From Modestobacter sp. (GTDB lineage Bacteria > Actinomycetota > Actinomycetes > Mycobacteriales > Geodermatophilaceae), in the NCBI GenBank assembly GCA_025965635.1, contig JAOPWO010000349.1, forward strand, positions 1 through 6,243: 6,243 nt of DNA, given 5' to 3'. Position 1 is the first letter of the stretch. Every line of letters begins with the position of its first letter. Shown piece by piece: positions 1 to 5,496 of this stretch. Position numbers and translations under genes: made by a program. The notes under the pieces are model-generated. The model was not told the origin of the DNA. It worked only from the letters and a program-made list of their open reading frames with translations, and searched no databases.

Positions 1-713
1 GTCGTCTCCGGCGGGGACGTGGCCAGCCTCCCGTTCCGGAGCCTGGCCGCGTTCGTCGAGGGGCTGCTGGAGATCGAGTCGGTCCGCGACGTCCGGCTGG
101 CCACCAAGGCGCTGATGGGGCTGCCCCAGCACTGGCTGCAGCCGCACGTGGTCGACGGGATGGCTGCGCTGGCCGCCACCGCCCGGTCCCGCGGGGTGTC
201 CCTGGCGGTGCACACCCATGTCGACGCCGCCCAGTCGGTGACCCCGCTGGTGGCCGAGGCGTCCCGCGGTCTGCTGGCCGCCGGGGTGCGGGACGTGCGC
301 AACCAGGGCGTGCTGCTGGCCGGGGTGAACGACACCGCCGGGCACCTGCTCGACCTGTGCTTCGCACTTACATGTGCGACATGGTCCCCAGCGCCGAGCA
401 CTGGAGGGTGCCGTTGTCCCGGGCCCGGACGCTGCAGCACGATCTGATGGGCTACCTGCCCGGCTTCGCGACGCCGCGGATCGTCTGCGACGTGCCCTGC
501 GTCGGGAAGCGCTGGGTGCACCAGGTCGACGAGTACGACCGCGAGCGCGGCATCAGCTGGTGGACGACGAACCACCGCACCGGCATCGAGCGCACCGACT
601 CCGGCGCCCTGCAGCGGCGCTACGCCTGCTACGACCCGATCCGCACCCTCCCCGAGTCGGGCCGGGCCTGGTGGGCCGAACAGCGGACCGCGCCGTTGGT
701 CCCGGTCGCCTGA
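1..713 (+). pseudogene. kamA: Lysine 2,3-aminomutase (KamA family), 5'-partial and frameshifted by an internal deletion
   Basis: Family role: radical SAM, PLP-dependent enzyme that interconverts L-lysine and beta-lysine in the cytoplasm. The gene enters from the left edge; the iron-sulfur CxxxCxxC segment lies outside the window. Seen in frame 1: VVSGGD at nt 1-18 (SAM-binding GGD), then LATKALMGLPQHWLQ, the HTHVDAAQSVTP core strand and DVRNQGVLLAGVNDT, ending at DLCFA near nt 366. The family sequence resumes one frame over at nt 369 with YMCDMVPSAEHWR, GYLPGFATPRIVCD, VGKRW (Lys at nt 507-509, the expected PLP Schiff-base lysine) and the C-terminal YDPIRTLPESGRAWW, stop at 711-713. Between the halves, the short segment that ends in a PYYFY-like strand in relatives is absent; about 10-13 codons are lost, and the missing length must be 3k+1 nt to explain the frame. 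Left in frame 1, translation stops at 447 after unrelated residues. The enzyme is therefore probably dead, unless this is an assembly error; intact flanks argue for recent loss. Confidence 0.85.
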
Positions 714-715
714 GC

Positions 716-736
716 AGGGCCGCGTTTCCCGGCCCT
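716..736 (+). terminator. GC-rich hairpin just after the aminomutase stop
   Basis: A perfect 7-bp inverted repeat, AGGGCCG at 716-722 and CGGCCCT at 730-736 with a 7-nt loop (CGTTTCC), begins 3 nt after the aminomutase stop codon. There is no T-tract, which is common for actinobacterial hairpin terminators. Its position suggests it ends the aminomutase transcript and separates it from the acetyltransferase. In DNA this GC-rich a 7-bp repeat can arise by chance; position is the main support. Confidence 0.45.
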
Positions 737-758
737 CGGGCGGCGGTACCGCGCTCCG

Positions 759-1268
759 ATGGAGGTGCTGTGCACGGCCCGGCTGCGGCTCCGGGCGTGG
801 ACGACGGAGCCCGGCGACCTCGCCCGGCTCGAGGACCTCTACGGCCGCACGGAGGTGACCCGCTGGCTGGGTGGCCCGCCGAGCTGCTCGGTCAGGGAGC
901 TGGTGGTGCGCTGGCGGCGGGTGCACGAGCTGAACGCGCTGCACGGCTGCTGGGCGATCGAACCGGGCGGGGGGGTCCCACCGGCGGGCACGGTGCTGCT
1001 CAAGCCGCTGCCCAACGGCGTCGGCGAGGTGGAGGTGGGCTGGCACCTGCACCCGGACTGCTGGGGGAACGGCTACGCCACCGAGGCGGCCCGGGCGGTC
1101 GTCGACCGCGGGTTCGACGGCGGGCTGCCCGAGGTCTACGCCGTCGTCCGGCCGGGCAATGAGGCGTCGCTGGCGGTCTGCCGCCGGCTGGGCATGACGC
1201 CGCTGGGCCGGGTGCGGCGCTGGTACGACGTCGAACTGGAGGCCTTCCGGCTGGTCGCGCCGGAGTGA
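759..1268 (+). CDS. GNAT family N-acetyltransferase, RimJ/RimL type (169 aa)
   Basis: Predicted to move an acetyl group from acetyl-CoA to an amine: a protein N-terminus, amino sugar, drug or small metabolite. The substrate cannot be read from sequence. Seen: the family's opening strand TARLRLRAW (residues 6-14); a helix with a TEVTRWLGG segment (31-39); motif A, GWHLHPDCWGNGYATEAARAV (94-114), whose CWGNGYA loop binds the CoA pyrophosphate; and RPGNEASLAVCRRLGM (131-146), the usual NxAS/RLGF end of the fold. Length is normal. The ATG at 759 puts the first strand at the expected distance; no good Shine-Dalgarno lies before it, and a GTG at 765 is a possible alternative. A 7-G run at 969-975 does not break the frame. 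The next gene starts 53 nt later, so the two are probably one operon. Although it follows a kamA gene, it looks like RimJ/RimL rather than the beta-lysine acetyltransferase AblB. Confidence 0.9.
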   Translation: MEVLCTARLRLRAWTTEPGDLARLEDLYGRTEVTRWLGGPPSCSVRELVVRWRRVHELNALHGCWAIEPGGGVPPAGTVLLKPLPNGVGEVEVGWHLHPDCWGNGYATEAARAVVDRGFDGGLPEVYAVVRPGNEASLAVCRRLGMTPLGRVRRWYDVELEAFRLVAPE

Positions 1269-1276
1269 GTGGAGCG

Positions 1277-1312
1277 GATCCGTCGGCGGACACCCACGGA
1301 TCTTCCCGACGG
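1277..1312 (+). promoter_or_regulatory. Two overlapping, mutually exclusive hairpins before the LMF1-family gene
   Basis: The 53-nt spacer holds two perfect 7-bp inverted repeats that share bases. Stem 1 pairs GATCCGT (1277-1283) with ACGGATC (1296-1302) around a 12-nt loop. Stem 2 pairs CCGTCGG (1280-1286) with CCGACGG (1306-1312), and its right arm takes in the first G bases of the Shine-Dalgarno GGAGG (1312-1316). Only one can form at a time, so this could tune translation of the downstream gene. Function is inference; GC-rich spacers form such stems by chance. Confidence 0.25.
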
Positions 1313-1321
1313 GAGGCGGAG

Positions 1322-2758
1322 ATGGACTGGGCCGCGGATCCGGGCGCCTGGCTGAGCCGGTTGGTGTCCACCCGCGGCCTCGCGCTGGTCTACCTCATCG
1401 CCTTCGTCGCCGCGCTCCGGCAGTTCCGGCCGCTCATCGGCACCTCGGGGCTCACCCCGGTCCCCCGGTACCTGGCCCGGACGACGTTCCGCCGGTCGCC
1501 GAGCCTGTTCCACCTGCACTGGTCGGACCGCTTCTTCGCCGGCTGCTGCTGGGCCGGCATCGGACTCTCCGCGGGTGCGCTGCTCGGTCTGGCCGACCGG
1601 TTGCCGCTGTCCGGCTGGATGGCGTGGTGGCTGGTGCTCTGGGCGCTGTACCTGTCCATCATCAACGTGGGGCAGGTCTGGTACGGCTTCGGCTGGGAGA
1701 CGCTGCTGGTGGAGGCCGGCTTCCTGGCCGTCTTCCTCGGCCCGGCGTCGGTCGCGCCGCCGCTGCTGGTGCTGTGGCTGCTGCGCTGGCTGCTGTTCCG
1801 GCTGGAGTTCGGCGCCGGGCTGATCAAGATGCGCGGTGACCGGTGCTGGCGGGATCTGACCTGCCTGCACTACCACCACGAGACCCAGCCCCTGCCCAAC
1901 CCGGCCAGCTGGTGGTTCCACCGGCTCCCGCCGCGGCTGCACCGGGTCGAGGTGCTGGCCAACCACGCGACCCAGCTGGTCGTCGTCTTCGGGCTGCTGG
2001 CCCCGCAGCCGGTGGCCGGTGTCGCCGCGCTGATCATGGTGGTCACCCAGGGCTACCTCATCCTGAGCGGCAACTTCGCCTGGCTGAACCTGTTGACGCT
2101 GGTCATCGCGCTCTCGGTGGTCCCCGGTAGCTGGTACGCCGCCGTCCTGCCGACCGACCCACCGGCCGAGCTGGACTCCCCCGCGTGGTTCTCCGTCCTG
2201 ACCGTCGTCCTCACCGTGGTCGTCGCGGTGCTGAGCCGGGCGCCGGTGCGCAACCTGCTGTCGCCTCGGCAGCGGATGAACACCAGCTACGACCCGCTGC
2301 GCCTGGTCAACAGCTACGGCGCCTTCGGATCGGTGACCCGCCGGCGCTACGAGGTCGTCCTGGAGGCCACCGACGACCCCGCCCCCGGCCCGGCCACCGT
2401 CTGGCGCGAGTACGAGTTCCGCGGCAAGCCCGGTGACCCGCGGCGCCGGCCACCGCAGGTCGCGCCCTACCACCTGCGGCTGGACTGGCTGATGTGGTTC
2501 GTCGGCATCGACCCGGGCTACGGCCGGGGATGGCTGACGGCGTTGCTGCACCAACTGCTGGCCGCCGACCCCGCGACGCTGCGGCTGCTGCGGTCCGCGC
2601 CGTTCGGGTCGACCCCGCCATCCGCCGTGCGGGCGGTGCAGTACCGCTACCGGTTCACCACGCCGGCCGAACGACGCGAGTCAGGCGCCTGGTGGCACCG
2701 CGAGCCGATGGGCCTGCTGGCCGGTCCGGTGACGCTCAGCGGCCGCGGCGCCGGGTGA
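1322..2758 (+). CDS. Lipase maturation factor (LMF1) family integral membrane protein (478 aa)
   Basis: Vertebrate LMF1 is an ER membrane protein needed to fold dimeric lipases; the role of bacterial homologues is not established. Seen (residues from the ATG at 1322): a hydrophobic N-terminal half with about seven or eight likely membrane segments, including around 20-35, 70-91, 99-120, 130-158, 216-246, 258-277 and 287-304. Family signatures are GWETLLVEAGF (124-134), RLEFGAGLIKMRGD (160-173), a CWRDLTCLHYHHETQPLPNP stretch just after it, NFAWLN, LVNSYGAFGSVT (328-339) and WREYEFRGKPGD (361-372). The C-terminal half is a soluble domain ending with RYRFTTP. Length fits the family. ATG 1322 is chosen because GGAGG lies 5 nt upstream; the frame stays open to a GTG at 1265 that overlaps the upstream stop (GTGA), giving a 19-residue polar extension that looks like leader, not protein. 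Its 3' end overlaps the convergent acyltransferase gene by 23 bp. Confidence 0.93.
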   Translation: MDWAADPGAWLSRLVSTRGLALVYLIAFVAALRQFRPLIGTSGLTPVPRYLARTTFRRSPSLFHLHWSDRFFAGCCWAGIGLSAGALLGLADRLPLSGWMAWWLVLWALYLSIINVGQVWYGFGWETLLVEAGFLAVFLGPASVAPPLLVLWLLRWLLFRLEFGAGLIKMRGDRCWRDLTCLHYHHETQPLPNPASWWFHRLPPRLHRVEVLANHATQLVVVFGLLAPQPVAGVAALIMVVTQGYLILSGNFAWLNLLTLVIALSVVPGSWYAAVLPTDPPAELDSPAWFSVLTVVLTVVVAVLSRAPVRNLLSPRQRMNTSYDPLRLVNSYGAFGSVTRRRYEVVLEATDDPAPGPATVWREYEFRGKPGDPRRRPPQVAPYHLRLDWLMWFVGIDPGYGRGWLTALLHQLLAADPATLRLLRSAPFGSTPPSAVRAVQYRYRFTTPAERRESGAWWHREPMGLLAGPVTLSGRGAG

Positions 2759-3608
2759 CCAGGGCGGCGAGCCGCTTGACGCCCTTCACCGGGTGCGGCA
2801 TGTGCACCTTGTGGCCGGCGGCGTGCCGTAGGTCGATGACGGCGGCCTCTTCCAGCGTGGGGGCGGTGCCGCCCAGGTGCTGCGGGAGCCACCACCGGTC
2901 GTCGGGCCCGGCCGGTTCGTCGGGGTAGCTGCGCTGCGCCTCGGCGACCAACTCCTCCATCGCGGCCTTGGTGCGCCGCAACAGGGCCTGCACCTTCTCC
3001 CCCGGCTGCGGCACGAGCGGCTCGCCGATGAGGACGGTGATCGGGACCCCGCGGCGGAAGACCACGGGGTGCCCCTTGGTGAAGACCCGCTGCCCACCCC
3101 ACACGGCGGCCGGCACGATCGGCACCCCGGCGTCCACGGCCATCCGGGCGGCGCCGGCCTTGAGGTCCTTCACGGTGAACGAGCTGCTGATCGTCGCCTC
3201 CGGGAACACCCCGATCACCTCACCGGCCCGGAGCGCACGCACCGCCGCCTCGAACGCCGCCGTGCCCGCCTTGCGGTCGACCGGGATGTGCTGCATGGCG
3301 CGCATGAACGGCCCGGAGGCCCGGTGGTGGAACACCGACGCCTTGGCCATGAACCGCACCAGCCGGTGCTGGGGCAGCGCGCCCAGGCCGAGGAAGGTGA
3401 AGTCCAGGTAACTGACGTGGTTGCTGCACACGATCGCGCCACCGGTGGTGGGCACGTGCTCGGAGCCGCGGACGTCGAACCGGAAGCCGAACAGCCGGAA
3501 GACGACCAGCGCGAACCGGATGACCAGCCGGTAGGGCCGGTCCCGCGGGTCGGGGTGCGGGCCGAAGAGGTCACGGCGCACGACGTCGCGCCAGCTCGCG
3601 GAGTACAT
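2736..3608 (-). CDS. Lysophospholipid acyltransferase, PlsC/AGPAT family (290 aa)
   Basis: Family role: transfer of an acyl chain from acyl-CoA or acyl-ACP to a lysophospholipid, classically 1-acylglycerol-3-phosphate to phosphatidate, at the inner face of the membrane. Seen: a hydrophobic segment near 28-41 that may anchor it; block I NHVSYLD with the catalytic H64-x4-D69; block II GPFMRAMQHIPVDR (99-112); block III GVFPEATIS (133-141), which departs from the usual FPEGTRS but keeps Glu137; block IV AGVPIVPAAVWG (160-171). The tail after about 215, including WWLPQHLGG and a basic RRRGR end, is an actinobacterial-type extension. Start at the ATG of 3608 leaves a normal N-terminus. True acceptor is unknown: actinobacteria carry several paralogues, some acting on other lipids such as mannosides. 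It faces the LMF1-family gene tail-to-tail, overlapping it by 23 bp, and is divergent from the recombinase-like gene. Confidence 0.92.
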   Translation of the reverse strand: MYSASWRDVVRRDLFGPHPDPRDRPYRLVIRFALVVFRLFGFRFDVRGSEHVPTTGGAIVCSNHVSYLDFTFLGLGALPQHRLVRFMAKASVFHHRASGPFMRAMQHIPVDRKAGTAAFEAAVRALRAGEVIGVFPEATISSSFTVKDLKAGAARMAVDAGVPIVPAAVWGGQRVFTKGHPVVFRRGVPITVLIGEPLVPQPGEKVQALLRRTKAAMEELVAEAQRSYPDEPAGPDDRWWLPQHLGGTAPTLEEAAVIDLRHAAGHKVHMPHPVKGVKRLAALVTRRRGR

Positions 3609-3615
3609 GGTCCGG

Positions 3616-3621
3616 ACCCTA
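3616..3621 (-). promoter_or_regulatory. Candidate -10 element (TAGGGT) for the acyltransferase gene
   Basis: On the minus strand TAGGGT, matching the actinobacterial TANNNT consensus, sits 7 nt before the ATG, which would put the transcription start on or next to the A of the start codon (a leaderless mRNA). No clear -35 is seen at the expected distance. The AGGG inside the same motif could instead be a weak Shine-Dalgarno, so the assignment is tentative. Confidence 0.35.
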
Positions 3622-3848
3622 ACCGGCCGCGTGCTGCGGAGCCGGGTCGTCCCGCAGTCGGGCCCCGCGGGTCCCGGTCACCGCCGCGGACGACAGCGGG
3701 CAGGTCGGCGGTCCACGTGCACGTCCCGTTTGCGGTACCGGCCCGCCACCGCCCGGCGGCGCTGCCGACAGGCCGGTCACGCAGTCCGGCCACGCGATGG
3801 GCGGACCGGTCGGGTTGCTGCGTGGTTGCGCCCGCAGGGCGGGTGGGT

Positions 3849-3880
3849 CGACAACGGTGCGAGCGGGCCGACCGTTGTCG
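3849..3880. repeat. Perfect 10+10 bp inverted repeat, candidate operator or hairpin
   Basis: CGACAACGGT at 3849-3858 is exactly complementary in inverted order to ACCGTTGTCG at 3871-3880, with a 12-nt GC-rich spacer. After one mismatch (3848/3881) the symmetry continues for two more pairs (3846-3847 with 3882-3883). The arms contain ACAAC/GTTGT, less GC-rich than the background, so chance formation is less likely than for the other repeats here. The centre lies about 50 bp upstream of the recombinase-like gene's start codon and the right arm touches where its -35 would be, which suits a dimeric regulator's binding site. It could instead fold as an RNA hairpin ending a transcript entering from the left. 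Confidence 0.5.
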
Positions 3881-3902
3881 GCCTCGATGTTGGGGATAAC
3901 GG

Positions 3903-3908
3903 TAGTAT
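3903..3908 (+). promoter_or_regulatory. Candidate -10 element (TAGTAT) giving a leaderless transcript
   Basis: TAGTAT fits TANNNT well and ends 6 nt before the ATG at 3915, the spacing at which transcription would begin on the start codon itself. There is no Shine-Dalgarno before this ATG, which agrees with leaderless translation. A TTGTCG at 3875-3880 resembles a -35 but is 22 nt away, too far for a standard spacer, so expression may rest on the -10 and on a factor bound at the adjoining palindrome. Confidence 0.45.
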
Positions 3909-3914
3909 TGCGAC

Positions 3915-4760
3915 ATGACAGCCAGGTGGGAGCAGCCGCTGCCCGACATGCCGGCTCCTCCCCCGGCCCGCGCCTGGGGCAGGCTGCGCCCGCCCGAGCA
4001 CTACGAGGTCCAGTGGCGCCGGCTCGTGGACGCCGCCCTGGAGCTCGGCCTGGGGCCCGACCAGCTGGCCGAGACGGGGCTGGACCCGCTGGCCGCCGCC
4101 CGGGGATGGAAGCCGGCAACCGTCACGCTGTACAGCAAGGTGGCCCGCTACGGCGGGATCGCACTGCCCCTCCCCCGCACTCCGGAACCGGACCCCAGGA
4201 CCCTCGACCTGCGCCCGCTGACCCAGGCCCGCGGGGGCGACGCCGAGCACCTGCGGGCCGTGTGCTGGTGCGCCATCGCGCTCAGCTGGCCGGCGCCGAT
4301 CGCCCAGTTCCGCGACCTGCGCCGCGAACAGGTCCGGGCCACGTCCCGGCGGCTCGTCATCAGCACCGACGACGGTCAGTGGCAGGTGTCCGGCGCGCTC
4401 GCCGCCTGGCACGCCTGGGAGTCGCTGCGCAGCCGCTTCCCCGCCCTGGCGGCCAGCCCCTGGGTGCTGCCGGCGTTGCGCCGCGGACCGGGGTTGGCGT
4501 CCTCGGTGGGCGGGCGGCTGTCCCCGCAGGCCCTCCAGGTCACCTTCGCCAAGCACGCCGTCCGGACGGCGGTGCACCTGCAGGCCACCACTCCGGCCAG
4601 CCGCCGGAGCGCCGTCGACGAGGTGGCCGCCGGGTACCTCACCCTCTCCTACGACTCCTACCGCCGACTCGCCCTGGCCGGCGGCGCCGCCCCGGTGGCC
4701 GCGCGGGGAGCCACGCGGGCGCTGCGCAACGTCAGCCGCACACCCCGGGGGGCGGGCTGA
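3915..4760 (+). CDS. Unnamed protein, probable degenerate tyrosine-recombinase-like fold (281 aa)
   Basis: I cannot name this protein. The coding call is sound: long open frame, actinobacterial codon bias, plausible leaderless start. The N-terminus (about 30-85) has a helical stretch with KPATVTLYSKVARYGG (66-81), like the core-binding domain of XerC/D-type recombinases. AIALSWPAPIAQFRDLRREQV (120-140) lines up with their TGLRxxELLxLRWxDI element, but the catalytic Arg position holds a proline (P128). FAKHAVRTAVHL (211-222) fits the HxLRH box, keeping H214 and R217. In GYLTLSYDSYRRL (240-252), Y249 lies 35 residues after H214, the same distance as His244 to Tyr279 in E. coli XerD; the second His of that region is not obvious. 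It could be a DNA-binding protein derived from an integrase, with strand cleavage impaired or lost. The recombinase reading is a motif-level inference; a general DNA-binding or unrelated helical protein is possible. It stands alone, with its own upstream palindrome. Confidence 0.6.
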   Translation: MTARWEQPLPDMPAPPPARAWGRLRPPEHYEVQWRRLVDAALELGLGPDQLAETGLDPLAAARGWKPATVTLYSKVARYGGIALPLPRTPEPDPRTLDLRPLTQARGGDAEHLRAVCWCAIALSWPAPIAQFRDLRREQVRATSRRLVISTDDGQWQVSGALAAWHAWESLRSRFPALAASPWVLPALRRGPGLASSVGGRLSPQALQVTFAKHAVRTAVHLQATTPASRRSAVDEVAAGYLTLSYDSYRRLALAGGAAPVAARGATRALRNVSRTPRGAG

Positions 4761-4764
4761 CCGC

Positions 4765-4922
4765 TCAGCAGAGGGCCGACTGCTCGGCTTCGCGGCCGGC
4801 CGCCGGCACGTACGCCCCCGCCCGTACAGCGCCGTGCAGCGGCTGACCAGCGACGGATGCTCCCGGGCCAGCCAGGCGGTGAACCACTCCCGGGCGCCGG
4901 GCAGCACGCCGTGGGCGTGCTG
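4765..4922 (-). pseudogene. C-terminal remnant of a radical SAM protein (Rv2578c-like), frameshifted
   Basis: On the minus strand, 4907 downward reads VLPGAREWFTAWLAREHP, then SLVSRCTALYGR. This resembles the C-terminal tail of Rv2578c-type radical SAM proteins of Actinobacteria, which, as I recall them, carry an LRPGxREWFxxWLxxxxPxLVxxYxxLYxRGAY pattern. At the C run 4815-4819 the frame slips: restoring one base joins it to RGAYVPAAGREAEQSALC with a stop at 4765-4767, the expected RGAYVPAAYR-like ending. Upstream of about 4922 no family sequence is visible in any frame, so the 5' bulk of the gene, including its cysteine motif, is missing. The stop lies 4 bp beyond the stop of the recombinase-like gene, and GCTGA (4756-4760) pairs with TCAGC (4765-4769) across both stops. 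The 79 bp between the remnant and the Lrp-family gene (4923-5001) show nothing recognisable. Family assignment rests on memory of the pattern. Confidence 0.5.
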
Positions 4923-5001
4923 ATCGCTCCCGCTACGTCGTCGCCACGCTCCGGCGGGACGACGCCGCGATACGTCCGCCGGCCGTCCAGCCAGGGCCGC
5001 A

Positions 5002-5496
5002 TCACACGGCTGGGCGGTCCTCGTAGTAGGTGGACAGCACCACGGTGGTGCGGGTGGTCACGTTGGCGACCCGACGGATCTCGGCCAGCAGCGCCTCCAG
5101 CGCGTCGGGCCCGGCCACCCGCACCTTGAGCACGTAGCTCTCCACGCCGGCCACCGAGTGGCACGCCTCGATCGCCGGCAGTCCGGCGAGCAGCGCGGGG
5201 GCGTCGTCGGGCTGAGCGACGTCGATCGGGGTGATCGACACGAACGCCGTCAGCGGCAGTCCGACGGCCTTGGCCGGGACCTTGGCCGAGTAGCCGGTGA
5301 TCAGGCCGCGCTGCTCGAGCCGGCGGACCCGCTGGTGCACCGCCGACACCGACAGGCCCACCCGCTCGGCCAGCTCGGTGTAGCTGGCCCGGCCGTCCCG
5401 GGCCAGCGCGCTCAGCAGTGCCCGGTCGACGTCGGGGGTGGCCTGCGGGGTGCCCCCGCCGGCGACCGGCTCAGCCGGGGAGTTCGACGAGCTCAC
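5002..5496 (-). CDS. Lrp/AsnC family transcriptional regulator (164 aa)
   Basis: A DNA-binding regulator of the feast/famine family, usually acting as dimers or octamers that sense amino acids. Seen: a disordered N-terminal tail (1-20); the AsnC winged helix-turn-helix DVDRALLSALARDGRASY, then TELAERVGLSVSAVHQRVRRLEQ (22-62), with the recognition helix at about 48-62; RGLITGYSAKV linker (63-73); and the RAM ligand-binding domain (about 82-157) with the typical ACHSVAGVESYVLKVRV turn (111-127) and VTTRTTVVLSTYYE C-terminal strand. Length is typical and both domains are complete. The start is a GTG at 5494-5496 with GAGGG about 7 nt upstream; it lies inside the end of the upstream peptidase gene, so the two overlap by 26 bp and are probably translationally coupled. 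Family members often regulate their own operon, so peptide-derived amino acids are a reasonable but unproven signal. Confidence 0.94.
   Translation of the reverse strand: MSSSNSPAEPVAGGGTPQATPDVDRALLSALARDGRASYTELAERVGLSVSAVHQRVRRLEQRGLITGYSAKVPAKAVGLPLTAFVSITPIDVAQPDDAPALLAGLPAIEACHSVAGVESYVLKVRVAGPDALEALLAEIRRVANVTTRTTVVLSTYYEDRPAV

Larger units (their letters stand above)
3609..3914. other. 306-bp divergent intergenic region
   Basis: This stretch separates the start of the acyltransferase gene (minus) from that of the recombinase-like gene (plus). I see no convincing gene in it. Its left edge carries a -10-like site for the minus strand (3616-3621), its right edge one for the plus strand (3903-3908). 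Between them lie a GC-rich compound fold (CCGGG 3642-3646 with CCCGG 3673-3677, and CCCGC 3651-3655 with GCGGG 3667-3671), a short CGCCC-GCA-GGGCG hairpin at 3829-3841, and the strong inverted repeat at 3849-3880. The last 30 bases are markedly richer in A/T than the rest. Confidence 0.6.

Noticed and set aside
743..752. Palindrome GCGGTACCGC just before the acetyltransferase start
   Set aside because: A 10-bp palindrome made mostly of G and C is expected by chance in such DNA, and no promoter element accompanies it.
969..975. Run of seven G in the acetyltransferase gene as a possible phase-variation or sequencing-error site
   Set aside because: The frame continues correctly into motif A on the far side, so there is no sign of a shift here.
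714..1268. kamA followed by an acetyltransferase, like the ablA-ablB pair that makes the osmolyte N-epsilon-acetyl-beta-lysine
   Set aside because: The acetyltransferase has the RimJ/RimL pattern, not that of AblB; a terminator-like hairpin separates the two genes; and the aminomutase is frameshifted.
1136..2554. Long open frame on the minus strand (472 codons) opposite the LMF1-family gene
   Set aside because: It is rich in Gln, Arg, Pro and Gly with no domain pattern, as expected of the antisense frame of a GC-rich gene; the plus-strand protein has clear family signatures.
3642..3677. Compound GC-only fold (CCGGG/CCCGG and CCCGC/GCGGG) in the divergent intergenic region
   Set aside because: Short arms with an asymmetric internal loop, all G/C; it has no gene end next to it to serve as a terminator, so it is mentioned only in the region description.
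2877..3899. Long open frame on the plus strand (340 codons) opposite the acyltransferase
   Set aside because: Its composition is dominated by Arg, Gly, His and Pro and it runs antisense to a gene with all PlsC motifs; it also continues into intergenic DNA with no start signal.
3777..4907. 376-codon minus-strand open frame across the recombinase-like gene
   Set aside because: Only its first 30 or so residues (4821-4907) look like real protein, the radical SAM remnant; the rest is antisense shadow of the 3915-4760 gene.
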